Source: Folioceros fuciformis
Lineage: Eukaryota > Anthocerotophyta > Anthocerotopsida > Anthocerotales
DNA: 25,498 nucleotides
NCBI GenBank assembly: GCA_049999805.1
Contig: JBNGIO010006300.1
Coordinates: 1 to 25,498 of the forward strand
Direction: 5' to 3'
Made by a program: the position numbers and the translations under genes. Positions 7,817-18,137 of the stretch are shown in pieces. Position 1 is the first letter of the stretch. Every line of letters begins with the position of its first letter. The notes under the pieces were generated by a model. It did no database searches and had not been told where the DNA came from. It saw only the letters and a list, made by a program, of their open reading frames with translations.

Positions 7817-9508
7817 TTAAATCACAAGGACCACCCAATTGTGAAGTTGGATGTTGTCGGCACCAAAGGCTTCTTGTTGAAACATGAGTGTATACTTCTT
7901 GTTGAAACATGAGAGTATACCCATACCTTCTGCGTGCTTGTAGTGCTGGTATTTAGGCAGAGGTTTTGTCAGAACGTCTCCTACATTCAAATCTATTGAA
8001 ATGTATATCAACTTAGCCTTATTCTTTTCCACCACTTCACGAATAAAATGATGACTAAGCTCGATGCTTTTTTTTCGTCCATGGAATCTTGGATTAGCCA
8101 CCATAGCTATTGCAGCTTGACTATCTGTGTACAATTCTATTCGTTGGCTTTGTGACAGTCCATGTTCTCAAGAAAAGAACGTCCTCATAACAGGTCTTTA
8201 GCAGCCATGGAGAGCGCACTGTATTCACTTTCTGCTATAGAAGTACATATGAAAGTAATCTTTTTACTTGACCAACTTACTGCACCGCCATTCAATAGAA
8301 AAACATAGGAAGCAATGCTTCTGTGATCATTAGGGTTTCTACCCCAATCAGCATCTGAGTAGCCTACCAAGGTATGTGGTATTTTTTATTTTCCTGTATA
8401 GTGAATTCCTATCCTTGGTGAGCCTTTCAGGTATCTATATAACCGCTTAACAGCTACCCAATGTGTTTTTCCTGGATTGTGTAAGAACTGGCTGACCTGA
8501 CTGACAGAGTACTGTATCTCAGGTCTTGTCCAGTTAGCAACATATATAAGTGAGCCAACTGCCTGACGATATCGAATTGATTGCATTTCTGCCTTATCTT
8601 GTTCAGATTGTGGACGATTAATCCATGACAGTCAATGGTTGATTGGTCACCATGGGTGTGTCAACAGGGCAAGCGTTTTCAAGGTGCATTCTCTTCAGAA
8701 TATCACCAATGTATTTCTCCTGGTGTATACAGAGTTCACGTTGTGGTAAGTTTCTTTCGATTTGCACTCCTAACACATATTTCAATTCCTCTACAACCTT
8801 CATATCATATTCTTTTCTGAGAATGTTTTTGATCTTTTCTAGTGCTGTTTGTGTGCGGCCGGCCAAGATACAATCGTCCACGTATAGGCACCAGAGTACA
8901 TAGCCATTACTGGTGTGGAGTCTATACACATTTGAATCAAATGGGCTTTGAACAAAACCACAGGAGAGAAGGTATGTATTGATCCTCTTGTACCAATTTT
9001 TAGGACTTTGTTTAAGTCCGGATATAGCTTTGAGAAGTCTGCACACTTTGTTGGGGTACTTGGGAACCACATACATATCAGGCTACGACATATAAATTGT
9101 TTCCTCAAGTTCTTCGTATAAGAACGTTGTACTAACGTCCATTTGGTGGAGAATGAGGTCACGTTCCGCAGCTAGGGCAAGAATGAAGCGAATGGACTTG
9201 GATCTCACCATTGGCGCATAAAGGTTTGGATCATAGTCCACCCAAGACTTCTGACTGAAGCCCCTTGCTACTAATCTGGCTTTATAGTGAGAGAGGGATC
9301 CATCAGCATTATATTTTTTACGAAGTACCCACTTACAGGAGATTGCTGAACGGCCACGAGGTAGATCTTCTAACCGCCATGTTTGATTGTGAATTAAAGA
9401 TTTCCATTCAGAGTCTATAGCATTAAGCCATTCATGTCTTTCAGGTCCTGAGAGGGCAATGTCCACAGGAACAATATGTTCAGAGGCTTGCAAGAGAGAA
9501 GGGCTCAA
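7817..9508 (-). pseudogene. Element B: reverse transcriptase and RNase H
   Basis: RT runs on minus from 9508. It has the N-terminal WRLEDLPRGR...SCKWVLRKK block, YKARLVARGFSQ, the first catalytic Asp in QMDVSTTFLYEELEE, SGLKQSPKNWY and the catalytic LYVDDCILAG. A TAG at 9083-9085 (probably from CAG) interrupts it between fingers and palm, and a frameshift near 8628 separates it from the connector. RNase H follows at 8586-7817 with QAVGSLIYVANWTRP, GYSDADWG, AVSWSSKK, ESEYSAL, YTDSQAAIAMVANP and GDVLTKPLP. It is broken by a TAA near 8386 and a frameshift near 8150. These enzymes copy element RNA into DNA in the particle. The catalytic YVDD is kept, but the frame is not. Confidence 0.9.
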
Positions 9509-11318
9509 TGTACCTCACTAACATGATCACGTGTGTGATCGAAGACAGTGTTGCTAGAAGGTAAGGCCAGCAAATCTACAGCAAGAACATGGCCTGAAGA
9601 GTTTTTGTCTTCTAGGGCAGGGGGAAGGGGAGCATTGCCAGGATCCAGGGGAGTTAGCTCAGCTGGATTGCTGGCCTGAACTTCCCCTCCATGGCTCCCA
9701 CTGCCTCGGATAGGACGAACGGTGGTATGTCGAAACCTGGCAGGAGCACGAAGAGAGTGTCGAGGTCGAAGCTCATGAGTGGGCACAGGATCTGCAACGA
9801 CTGGTTCAAGAGGAAGAAGCTCCTCAACTGGTGGAGGATGCGCTGGCATAACGGGAGGAACATCTCCAAACACCAAAACAGGTTCAGGTGGAGGAGTGGC
9901 CACATTAGTTGGAGCTGGAGGAATAATAGTAGTAGGCATTGAAAATGAATCAGGCATGTCTATTGGTAAGGAAGTTGAAGCATCCAAGCGGGCATCGTCA
10001 AAGAAACGCATATCAAATGGACACATATTTGGGGAAGCTGAAGTGGAAGTAGTTGACTGAATCACAGGGTCTTCTAAGAAGGTAACGCTGCGTGAGAAGA
10101 TTAAGGCTCTTGTAATGGGATTATATAGTTTATAGGCTTTCAAGCCTTCACCATAACCCAGGAAGAGCAGTTTCTCAAACCGATCATCAAACTTCTTGCG
10201 CTAGACAGCAGGAATAAAGCTGAAAGTTGAGCAGCCAAAAATTCTGAGATGTAGGAGTGAGGGTTTAGAACTCGTCCATAGCTCAAAGGGGGTTCTCTCA
10301 TTAATAGAACGAGAGGGAAGCCTATTCTTCAAATATGTGGCAAAGGCTATGGCCTCGGCCCAATACCTAACATCAAGGCTGGCATGTCATAACATGGCCC
10401 TGGCCATGCGTTGAAGGGTTTGATTGAGTCTTTTAGCAATACCGTTTTGCTGTGGAGTGTAAGCCACATAGAACTGACGAGTTATGCCCTTATCCTTGCA
10501 GAATTCATCAAAGAGGTGCTTAGCAAATTCCCCTCCATTATTTGGGCGCAGACAACGAAGCTTGCAAGACGTTTGAGTTTCAACCATTGCAAGCCAGGTC
10601 TTGAAGATGTCAAAAGTCTGGCTCTTCAACTCTAGAGGATATGTAAAGCATATCCACGAGAAGTCATCAGTAAGAGTGAGAAAGTATCGAGCACCGCCAT
10701 AGGACGGTGAGCTCATGGGTCCACATATATTCGAGTGAACAAGTTTAAGAATTGAGTTGTTCTCATCTTGGTGGTGATGAGGGAACATATCTTGTCTTTT
10801 GTTTACAAGGATGCAGGTCTCGAAAAAGGGAGGATCAGGAAAACGGCCAATCTTCTCAAGATATAGGTCAGAGTTTGCCACTTGGTGGAGCCGTGCATTA
10901 CTAAGATGTCCAAGTCGAAGATGCCACTTGTAGGCTTCTTTAGGGCTACCTGTAATCTTGTCAGGTGTCTGTATCGCAAGCGCACTTTCATGATCACAAA
11001 GAAAATGGTTAGTTGCATGGGCTTCTAGTTTGTAGATGTCCTGAAGGGGATACCCTAGGGATACATGCAATATCTTGGCTACCAACTCAAGTAAGTGTGC
11101 AGCCTGCATGATCAAAAGTTAAGGTGAAGGTTCTCATCTTCATCAACCAACTAACGGAAATTAGGTTCTTGACCATGGCAGGTACATGCAAGACATTTAA
11201 CAATGTTACTTCTGACTGATCACTGAGAGTAAGAGAAACTGAGCCTCTTCCAACAACCTTGAGTCCAAAGTCATCTCCAAGCATTACAAAAATGTCAAAG
11301 GGTACGGTATCATACGTA
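9505..11318 (-). pseudogene. Element B: protease end, integrase and proline-rich linker
   Basis: From 11318 on minus, the frame carries the protease C-terminal part (VTLLNVLHVPAMVKNLISVSW). After a frameshift near 11095 comes integrase: the zinc-binding WHLRLGHLSNARL, then the catalytic core. The three acidic residues are all changed. VHSD is VHSN, the DNGGE motif is NNGGE, and the AER motif is AKR. The first Cys of the expected CxxC is Phe. The core is followed, after TGA (10387-10389) and a TAG near 10202, by the GKx-type C-terminal segment and a Pro-rich linker (about 9505-10010) that leads to RT. Integrase joins the DNA copy to the chromosome; this one cannot be active. The N-terminal edge at 11319 is where element D entered. 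Confidence 0.9.
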
Positions 11319-11323
11319 CTAAA

Positions 11324-11619
11324 TGTAGGGTTATTAAAGCCCAATGTGTTTAGATTAACTTGTTTAGTCTAAGATTAGTGTCTAGTTAAGTATCATTATT
11401 TTAGATTAGCTTAATCTAATCTGTACGAAGCTTCTTGCGCAGCTTCCTATGCGCTTCTTGTGAAGCTTCCTAGGGAGCTCTTATAGAGGGTATAAATACC
11501 CCCTTGAGCTCCCTTGCATATTGAGACCTTTTGTGAAAGTGTATCCTCTCTTTCTCCTCTTCTCCTTGCCTCCTCCTCTCCTCTCCTCTCCTTCACCATG
11601 CTCCTCTAGCCTTCCTTCA
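11324..11619 (+). repeat. 5' LTR of element D (296 bp)
   Basis: It starts TGTAGGGTTATTAAAGCCC and ends CTTCCTTCA. U3 contains repeated GAAGCTTC blocks. A TATA box TATAAATA lies at 11491-11498, with a pyrimidine-rich leader downstream (CTCCTCCTCTCC). In copia elements the LTR acts as promoter and terminator. The adjoining 5-bp duplication fixes the outer end, and the primer site fixes the inner end. Confidence 0.95.
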
Positions 11620-11621
11620 AG

Positions 11622-11633
11622 TGGTATTAGAGC
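11622..11633 (+). promoter_or_regulatory. Primer-binding site of element D
   Basis: TGGTATTAGAGC starts two bases after the LTR. It matches the plant copia initiator-Met-tRNA site TGGTATCAGAGC at 11 of 12 positions; the difference is C to T. Confidence 0.85.
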
Positions 11634-11720
11634 TTGGTTGTGGAGCAAGATGGTTGTGCTTATTGTAGGTACTAAGAACGGAGGCATAAAGCAAGAAGAT
11701 GGACATCTAGGAGGAGCTAG

Positions 11721-12019
11721 GGCGTCGGTTAGGGCGCTAGTTAGGGGGCCACCGCCGACTAGGGCGCCGGTTAGGGCGCTGGTTAGGGGCCACCGCCGAC
11801 TAGGGCGCCGGTTAGGGCGCTGGTTAGGGGGCCACCGCCGACTAGGGCGCCGGTTAGGGCGCTGGTTAGGGGGCCACCGCCGACTAGGGCGCCGGTTAGG
11901 GGGCCACCGCCGACTAGGGCGCCGGTTAGGGGGCCACCGCCGACTAGGGCGCCGGTTAGGGCGCTAGTTAGGGGGCCACCGCCGACTAGGGCGCCGGTTA
12001 GGGCGCAGCCGTCGGCTAG
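11721..12019 (+). repeat. 42/30-bp GC-rich minisatellite in the leader of element D
   Basis: Seven units and a partial eighth are built from GGCGCCGGTTAGGGCGCTGG, then TTAGGGGGCCACCGCCGACTAG. Unit lengths are 42, 41, 42, 42, 30, 30 and 42. The 30-base form lacks an internal GGCGCTGGTTAG. The array lies between the primer site and gag, in the untranslated leader, and makes long open frames on both strands that have no domain. Confidence 0.9.
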
Positions 12020-12109
12020 GGCTAGGGCGCGAGTGGGACGCCAACGAGGCGCCATTTGCGCGCTAGCGAGGCGCCAGCAAGGCACGACCCGGCCCAGCAA
12101 GGCACGACC

Positions 12110-13283
12110 TAGATGAGCTTGCTAGGTCTACCATCACGCTAACATTGTCGAAGTCGGTCTACTTCAACGTGAAAGACAAGACCANNNNNNNNNNNNNNNN
12201 NNNNNNNNNNNNNNNNNNNNNNNNNNNNNNNNNNNNNNNNNNNNNNNNNNNNNNNNNNNNNNNNNNNNNNNNNNNNNNNNNNNNTTGAAACAGCTGGTGG
12301 ACTTGAAGATGAAGGAAGGGACGAGGATGTTCGATCATCTAAACGAGTTCAATACCATTTTCAGCCAGCTCTCATCTCAAGGTATCTCGTTCCCAGATTC
12401 AGTGAGAGCTATGTTTCTGTTGGTCATATTACCAGAGAGTTGGGACACCTTTTGTACAGCTCTGAGTAATTCCGCTCTTGCCATTGGTCTTACCGTTGTA
12501 AATGTAGAAGGCAGCCTGTTAACAGAGGAGGTGAACAGGAAGAATATGGAACCTTCGAAAGGTTCCAATGCCCTCATGGTGAGAGGAAGGTCCACTTCAA
12601 AGGGGAAGTACAAGGCGCGAAGTCGTTCCCGTAGTAAGTCTCGTAGTCGTAACAATGTTGAGTGTTACCATTGTCACAAGAAGGGTCACGTCATAAGGGA
12701 CTGCGAGAAGTTCAAGAAGGACAAAGGAAAGGAGAAGAAGCAAAGCGACAACAAGCCAAGTCCGAGTACCAAGCCTAACGAGGTGAATTTTGTTGACGAT
12801 GGAGATGTTCTTATCTCTTCTTCCTTCGATTCTGCACAACTGACAGCCGGGGAGAGTAACTTATTCTCTAATTGGATAATTGACTCTCGAGCATCTTTCC
12901 ATGTTACTCCGCATAGGGAGTGGTTTAGCACGTATGATGCTACTAGGAAAGGATGTGTACGGCTTGGAAATAACTACGCATGCGAGATTGCAAGCGTTGG
13001 TGATGTGCAGCTGAAGTTCGACAATGGATCTTCATTCATACTCAAGGATGTTAAACATGTTCCGAAGTTGATCAAAAGCATGATTAGCGCAGGGCAGTTG
13101 GATGACGCTGGCTACCACTGTTGGTTTGGAGATTGTTCTTGGAAGATCTCCAAAGGTTCTCTTGTGTTAGCTTGTGGATCGAAGTGTGGCACTTTGTACT
13201 CACTTCAAGTAACCACTGTCCAGGATCATGTGATTTGTGTAACGGAACAGCCAAGTGTTTCCTTATGGCATAGGCGGTTATGA
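12110..13283 (+). pseudogene. Element D: gag and protease (with gap)
   Basis: About 25 codons of a gag N-terminal frame (SKSVYFNVKDKT at its end) precede the gap at 12185-12284. After the gap the UBN2-type gag continues (LKQLVDLKMKEG). It has a basic Arg/Ser-rich patch (KARSRSRSKSRSR, about 12610-12650) and an intact zinc knuckle CYHCHKKGHVIRDC (about 12662-12705). The protease active site near 12880-12900 reads IIDSRASFH, with Arg in place of the invariant Gly. The protease body follows (VKHVPKLIKSMISAGQL). The frame ends in TGA at 13281-13283 inside the integrase zinc motif (WHRRL then H). Gag forms the particle and binds RNA; protease cleaves the polyprotein. Confidence 0.9.
12185..12284. 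other. 100-N scaffold gap in gag of element D
   Basis: Exactly 100 N, and the flanks do not overlap. The missing stretch should encode the N-terminal part of gag, so the true gap is probably larger than 100 bases. Confidence 0.85.
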
Positions 13284-14568
13284 CATATGTCTCAAAAAGG
13301 AATGAAGATACTATCTCGTTTTGGTTACTATCCCTGCTTTTGACTTCTCCGATTTCTCCATGTGTGAGTACTGTTTGTATGGGAAACAGACGAAGTCACT
13401 ACATGGAGCAAGAGGTAAATACAAAAGTAAACCTCTTGAATTGGTTCACAGTGACGTTTGTGGACCTATGCCCACTGTATCGTTAGGCGGTGCATTCTAT
13501 TTTGTCACTTTCATCGATGACTTCTCACGCAAGGTGTGGGTTTATCCTTTGAGGAAAAAGGATGATGTTCTGACAGTGTTTCAGAAATTTGTCACCCTTG
13601 TGGAAAATCAGTCTGGCCTTCGACTGAAGTATCTGAGGACCGATAATGGGGGAGAGTATGTCTCGAAGGCTTTCCAGTCATTCTGTGATTCCAAGGGAAT
13701 CAAGAGAGAATTGACTGCGCCGTATTCTCCTCCCTCGAATGGTGTGGCTGAACGGATGAACATGACCATCCAGGAGAGGATGCGTAGTTTATTGTCAAAC
13801 TCTGGATTGCCTAACGGATTTTGGGCAGAAGCAGTGGTTACTGCGGTGCATCTTATTAACAGATCTCCTAATAGGGCTGTGGATGAACAGGTTCTAGAGA
13901 AGATGTGGTCTGGAAAGAAGCCGTCATACAAGCATCTACGAGTGCTTGGCTGCAAGGCATACTACCATGTTCCTAAGGAGTTTCGGGACAAGTTGGCACC
14001 CAAGTCCAAGAAATGTATTTTTCTTGGCTATGATGAATCTCGTGAGATGGGATACCGTCTGTGGGATCCAGAGGCCAAGAGGATGGTTCGCAGCAATGAC
14101 GTGTTCTTCAATGAGACCAAGATGCACAAGAAGCCTACTCCAACTGTGGAGGTGCGACAAGTGGTTTTTCAAGAAGATGGACTTGACCGTCCCGCGCAGG
14201 TTGAACGTCATGCTGTGCAGGAACAAGTTCCTCCACTTGTAGAAGAGGAGAGAGTGCAACTAGCTCCGGTCGAGGCGCCAGTCCTTCGTAGGTCAGGAAG
14301 GATCTCACGTCCTCCTGCTAGGTATGTTGCATCTCTTGATTATGTCATGTTGACAGATAGTGGGGAGCCCTCTTGTTACCAAGAGGCCATGTTAGTGACT
14401 GACAAGGACAAGTGGGAGAAGGCGATGCAGTTGCAGATGGATTCGCTCCACAAGAACCAAACTTGGGAGTTGGTTCGATTGCCTAAGGGCAAAAAGGCAT
14501 TGCCATGCAAATGGGTGTATAAGATGAAGGACATACCCCATTATGGCAAACCCAAGTACAAGGCATGA
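13284..14568 (+). pseudogene. Element D: integrase and start of RT
   Basis: The zinc-binding end is split by the TGA at 13281 and a one-base frameshift near 13320; the CEYCLYGKQ pair of Cys follows. The catalytic core is complete: LVHSDVCGPM, FIDDFSRKVW, YLRTDNGGEYV and GVAERMN carry the two Asp and the Glu. The C-terminal segment (HLRVLGCKAYYHVPKEFRDK, CIFLGYDE) and a linker with RRSGRISRPPARY lead to the RT N-terminal block (NQTWELVRLPKGKKALPCKWVYKMK). The frame stops at TGA 14566-14568 in the motif KYKA-stop-LVAKGF, where Arg is expected, so CGA to TGA is likely. Unlike B, the integrase active site is intact. Confidence 0.9.
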
Positions 14569-15099
14569 TTGGTTGCTAAGGGTTTTAAGCAACAGCAAGG
14601 TATTGACTTTGATGAGATTTTCTCGCCAGTTGTCAAAATGACCACCTTGCGATGTGTCCTTGGTCTAGTTGCAAGGCACGACATGGAACTTATCCAAATG
14701 GATGTGAAGTCGGCATTTTTGCATAGTGATCTCCAGGAAGAGGTATACATGCAGCAACCAAAGGGTTTCATTGAGAAGGGCAAAGAGAATCTGGTGTGCA
14801 GGTTAAAAAAGAGCCTTTATGGTTTGAAGCAAACACCCAGGGAGTGGTATTTCAAGTTCCACTCATTTATGCTTTCTCAAGGCTACAAGCGTAGCGATGA
14901 GGATCATTGCCTCTATACGAAGCAAGCTAAGGATGGAAGCTTGCTCATTCTGGTCCTCTATGTGGATGATATGCTAATTGCTGGGACTAACAGTGATGAG
15001 ATTTCAGTGTTGAAGTCAAAGTTGAACGGTCGCTTTGACATGACAGACTTGGGAGAGGCAAGCCATATTCTTGGCATGCGTATTTGTCGAGACAGATAG
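14569..15099 (+). pseudogene. Element D: reverse transcriptase palm
   Basis: The RT frame resumes directly after the stop at 14566 and stays open for 176 residues. It has LVAKGFKQQQGIDFDEIFSP, the first Asp in QMDVKSAFLHSDL, YGLKQTPREWY, the catalytic LYVDDMLIAGT, and ILGMRICRDR. It then ends in TAG at 15097-15099. The palm is well preserved, and two nonsense codons are its only breaks. Confidence 0.92.
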
Positions 15100-15918
15100 A
15101 AGCATTTGCTTTACTTGTCTCAGACTGAATACATTAACAAGGTGCTTCAACGTTTCAATATGGAGAAGGGGAAGGTATTGAATACTCCGTTACCTCCATA
15201 TGTGAAACTTTCGAGCAAAGATTGCCCAAGCTCTACGGAGGACAAAGCTAAAATGGAGAAGGTTCCATACTCATTAGCTGTGGGGAGTTTGATGTATGCA
15301 ATGATTGCTACGTGTCCTGACATTGCGTTTGCAGTGGGAGTGGTTAGCATGTTTAGGTCAAACCCTGGCAGAAAGCATTGGGAGGCAGTGAAAGGAGTTA
15401 TGAGGTACTTGAATGGTACAAAAGCTTTGTGCATATGTTTTGGTAGTGAAGATGCATTTGTCGTGGGATATACAAATGCTGATTATGCAGGGGATATGGA
15501 CAAAAGGAGGTCCACATCCGGTTATGTCTTCATGTGCACTGGAGGGGCAGTCTCATGGCGATCGCATTTGCAATCGTGCATAACGCTATCTATCACAGAG
15601 GCCGAGTATGTTGCAGCGACTGAGGCATGCAAGGAAGCCATGTGGCTTGCTCGTTTAGTGGGAGATTTGGGGATCAAGGTTGAGCTGCGAGTGTTGCATT
15701 GTGATAGCCAAAGTGCTATCCAATTGGCAAAGAATCCAGTGTTTCTTGCGAAGACTAAACATGTAGAAGTGAAGTATCACTTCATTCGAGAGGTGTTGGA
15801 AGACAAGAGGGTACAACTTGTCAAAGTTCACATTAGTCAGAACCCTGTAGATGTTCTTACCAAGGGGCTCTCTTCGGAGCAATTCGCACAAGCTCGGACA
15901 CTCATGGGCATGAGGTAA
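15100..15918 (+). pseudogene. Element D: RT connector and RNase H
   Basis: After the TAG the same domain order continues: LYLSQTEYINKVLQRFNM, NTPLPPYVKLS, AVGSLMYAMIATCPD, YAGDMDKRRSTSGYVF, GAVSWRS, ITEAEYVAATEACKEA, CDSQSAIQLAKNPVF, KTKHVEVKYHFIRE and NPVDVLTKGL. The stop is TAA after MGMR at 15916-15918. One RNase H motif that is usually TDAD reads TNAD, which may reduce activity. Confidence 0.92.
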
Positions 15919-15948
15919 GCCACTCTCCTATGAAGGTAAATTGGCCTT

Positions 15949-15960
15949 TAAGGGGGAGCT
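15949..15960 (+). promoter_or_regulatory. Polypurine tract of element D
   Basis: TAAGGGGGAGCT lies directly before the TG of the 3' LTR and 30 bases after the polyprotein stop. It differs from the GTGGGAG tract of elements A, B and C, so D belongs to another copia group. Confidence 0.85.
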
Positions 15961-16251
15961 TGTAGGGTTATTAAAGCCCAATGTGTTTAGACTAACGTGT
16001 TTAGTCTAAGACTAGTGTCTAGTTAAGTATCATTAGCTTACATTAGATTAAGCTAATCTGTACGAAGCTTCTTGCGCAGCTTCCTATGCGCTTCTTGTGA
16101 AGCTTCCTAGGGAGCTCTTCTAGAGGGTATAAATACCCCCTTGAGCTCGCTTGCATATTGAGACCTTTTGTGAGAGCATGTTCTCTCTTTCTTCTCTTCT
16201 CCTTGCCTCCTCCTCTCCTCTCCTGCACCATGCCCCTCTAGCCTTCCTTCA
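15961..16251 (+). repeat. 3' LTR of element D (291 bp)
   Basis: It is about 94% identical by eye to 11324-11619, with TATAAATA at 16128-16135. Part of the difference is clustered where the two copies show alternative arrangements of AGATTA/TAATCT inverted motifs. It is followed by the target duplication CTAAA. Confidence 0.95.
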
Positions 16252-16256
16252 CTAAA

Positions 16257-16686
16257 GAAAACTTGTGTATGGCAAATATGAATCGAAGCACACGAATCCA
16301 GATACCACCTAGTGTGATCAACAGGATTTCGGGTCAGGCATACGGCCATGATGCCTAGTGAAGAGGACATTGGCAATCTACTTCCAGAGGATGAGGAAGC
16401 AACATAGGCAGAGGGTGAGCGCCCTTTTTGAGGAATCCCTGAGGCTTGCTTCCTGCATTCATTTTCCCAGTGGCCTGGGATGCCACACCAATTGCTATTA
16501 CTTTTTTGTCTAGTGTTTGCTTTTGGTTGTGGCAGTCGTTGCTGCCTATTTGACCTTGGTTGAAAAGGTCTGCCTCTATGTGGAGTGATTTCTTGCACCC
16601 AAGAACCACCAAAAGGGCCACACTTCCCCTTATTATCGTTGCAGTCTTCTGATTCGCTCCCAAGGGAGTAAACTAATGTCAAGGAT
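16257..16686 (-). pseudogene. Element B: zinc knuckle and protease start
   Basis: On minus the frame runs from the insertion edge of E to that of D. It begins with LTLVYSLGSESED, which fits the gag C-terminal domain, then a basic Gln/Arg-rich stretch. The knuckle reads WCGIPGHWENEC, with the first Cys replaced (SNSNWC). The protease motif WYLDSCASIHIC has Cys for the invariant Gly. It ends at HTQVFFS, where D's target duplication lies. This piece and 9505-11318 were one continuous coding stretch before D inserted. Confidence 0.85.
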
Positions 16687-17339
16687 GCCTACAATTACCT
16701 ACTCTCGCTTCTACCTATCAGCCGGTCCCTACTCCTGGTAGCACTCCAGCAAAAAGGTCAGAATCCCTAGCCTACCTTCAGCTCAATCCACTAATCCCAC
16801 ACTCCAGCACTTCAGCCCTTCATGACTCCACTTCATTCCATCACTTCTTCACTTCAGTCATTCACCTCTTCACTTCAGCTCACACTTCTGCACTCTAGCA
16901 GCTCACACTTCCCTTCACTTTAGTCCAACACTTCCCCACTTTGCTTCAGCTCACCCTTGAAATTTAGGACATAACAACCTCGCTTCTTGCAGTCTTCAAG
17001 CACGGGTGTGGAAACTAGGACTGGATAGCCCTCCTGGCTCACGGCCCCATCACTTCACCTCAGCCAGCCTGCAAAATGTTCAGCCATTGCGGATCCGGCC
17101 ACACGGATCTTGGCAGTCTTGGGATCCACCAAGTTCCCCTGGCAAGGGGGATCAAGTCCTTGGTTCAATCTCAAACCGGCTCAGCACTCTAAGTCGGGAG
17201 TCTGCACACAAGGTCAAGGGAAATCACATCGTAGACCACCACCTCCTCAATGGCAGGTCTACCTTCTTATACTAGCTAACCCTCCATCTCTCTCTTCTAG
17301 GGTTATCATGAATCAACCACCTAACCATCTTTCTCTGAC

Positions 17340-17890
17340 CTAAGCCACAACTACACCTGGTTCTGACCTAAACCTAACCTAAGTATGACCTAACCTAACC
17401 TAACCTTGGTATGACCTAAACCCAACCTTGGTATGACCTAAACCTAACCTAGGTCTGACCTTAACCCAACCTAGGTCTGACCTAAACCCAACCTTGGTAT
17501 GACCTAAACCTAATCTAGGTCTGACCTAAACCCAACCTAGGTCTAACCTAAACCCAACCTAGGTCTGACCTAAACCCAACCTAGGTCTGACCTACACCTA
17601 ACCTAGGTCTGACCTAAACCTAACCTAGGTCTGACCTAAATCTAACCTAAGTCTGACCTAACCTAACCTAGGATTGACCTAACCTAATCAAGTCTAAACT
17701 AAACCTAACCTAGGTCTAACCTAACCTAGGTTTGACCTAACCTAATCAAGTCTAAACTAAACCTAACTTAGGTCTGACCTAGACCTCACCTAGGTCTGAC
17801 CTAGACCTCACCTAGNNNNNNNNNNTAGGTCTGACCTAGACCTCACCTAGGTCTGACCTAGACCTCACCTAGGTCTGACCTAACCTAACC
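17340..17890 (+). repeat. 22-bp minisatellite with internal dyad
   Basis: The unit is ACCTAGGTCTGACCTAAACCCA and variants. The last block has CCTAGGTCTGACCTAGACCTCA. Units carry TAGGTC-T-GACCTA, an inverted repeat with a one-base centre, which in the last block is extended to CTAGGTC-T-GACCTAG. The array covers about 550 bases and is broken by 10 N at 17816-17825. Confidence 0.9.
17816..17825. other. 10-N gap inside the minisatellite
   Basis: Ten N with the same unit on both sides, so the repeat count here is not reliable. Confidence 0.95.
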
Positions 17891-18137
17891 TACCCTTGCT
17901 TCTAATTGCCCGTTACCCCTTGACACCGCTGGTTGCCCTCTATCCAAAATTATCAGCCTCTCAGATCTACCAAAAATCAGGAGTGCTTCTCACACCCCCC
18001 TCCTCTCCTCTCTCGGACCAGATCATTCCTTCCCCTCCGATCATCCTACACCCTTCAAAGTCTTCCATCTTCAGGTCCTTCCCTCCATTCTACTGGCCAA
18101 GACTCATGTCCCAGCAAAACTACCCACCTAGCGCCCT

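Larger units (their letters stand above)
11324..16251 (+). mobile_element. Copia element D, near full length, inserted in B
   Basis: The plus-strand element has LTRs at 11324-11619 and 15961-16251. It is flanked by the 5-bp duplication CTAAA at 11319-11323 and 16252-16256. It has a PBS, a tandem-repeat leader, gag, protease, integrase, RT, RNase H and PPT in the copia order. The LTRs differ at roughly 18 positions plus a 5-base indel, about 94% identity by eye, so the insertion is not recent. Stops at 13281, 14566 and 15097 and a frameshift near 13320 break the polyprotein. Removing D and one CTAAA restores the open frame of element B's protease, which shows D is younger than B. Confidence 0.95.

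Noticed and set aside
8635-8903. Plus-strand frames opposite the RT of element B
   Set aside because: They are shadows of the minus-strand RT, whose motifs are clear.
11721-12019. TTAGGG words as a possible interstitial telomere
   Set aside because: The words are embedded in a 42-bp unit and not in head-to-tail hexamers or plant TTTAGGG heptamers.
11521-12100. Open frames of 148 (plus) and 105 (minus) residues made of HRRLGRRLG or GALVGGGPL repeats
   Set aside because: They are translations of the minisatellite, begin in the LTR, and both strands are open equally.
16740-16970. CACTTCA-rich stretch as a CRISPR or regular tandem array
   Set aside because: Spacing of the word is irregular and there are no constant repeat-spacer lengths.
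17006-17343. Open frames of 77-89 residues in insert E
   Set aside because: No domain, no start context, and two frames are open over the same bases.
17340-17890. CCTAAACCC words as telomeric repeat
   Set aside because: The period is 22 bp and the heptamer CCCTAAA is not repeated in tandem.
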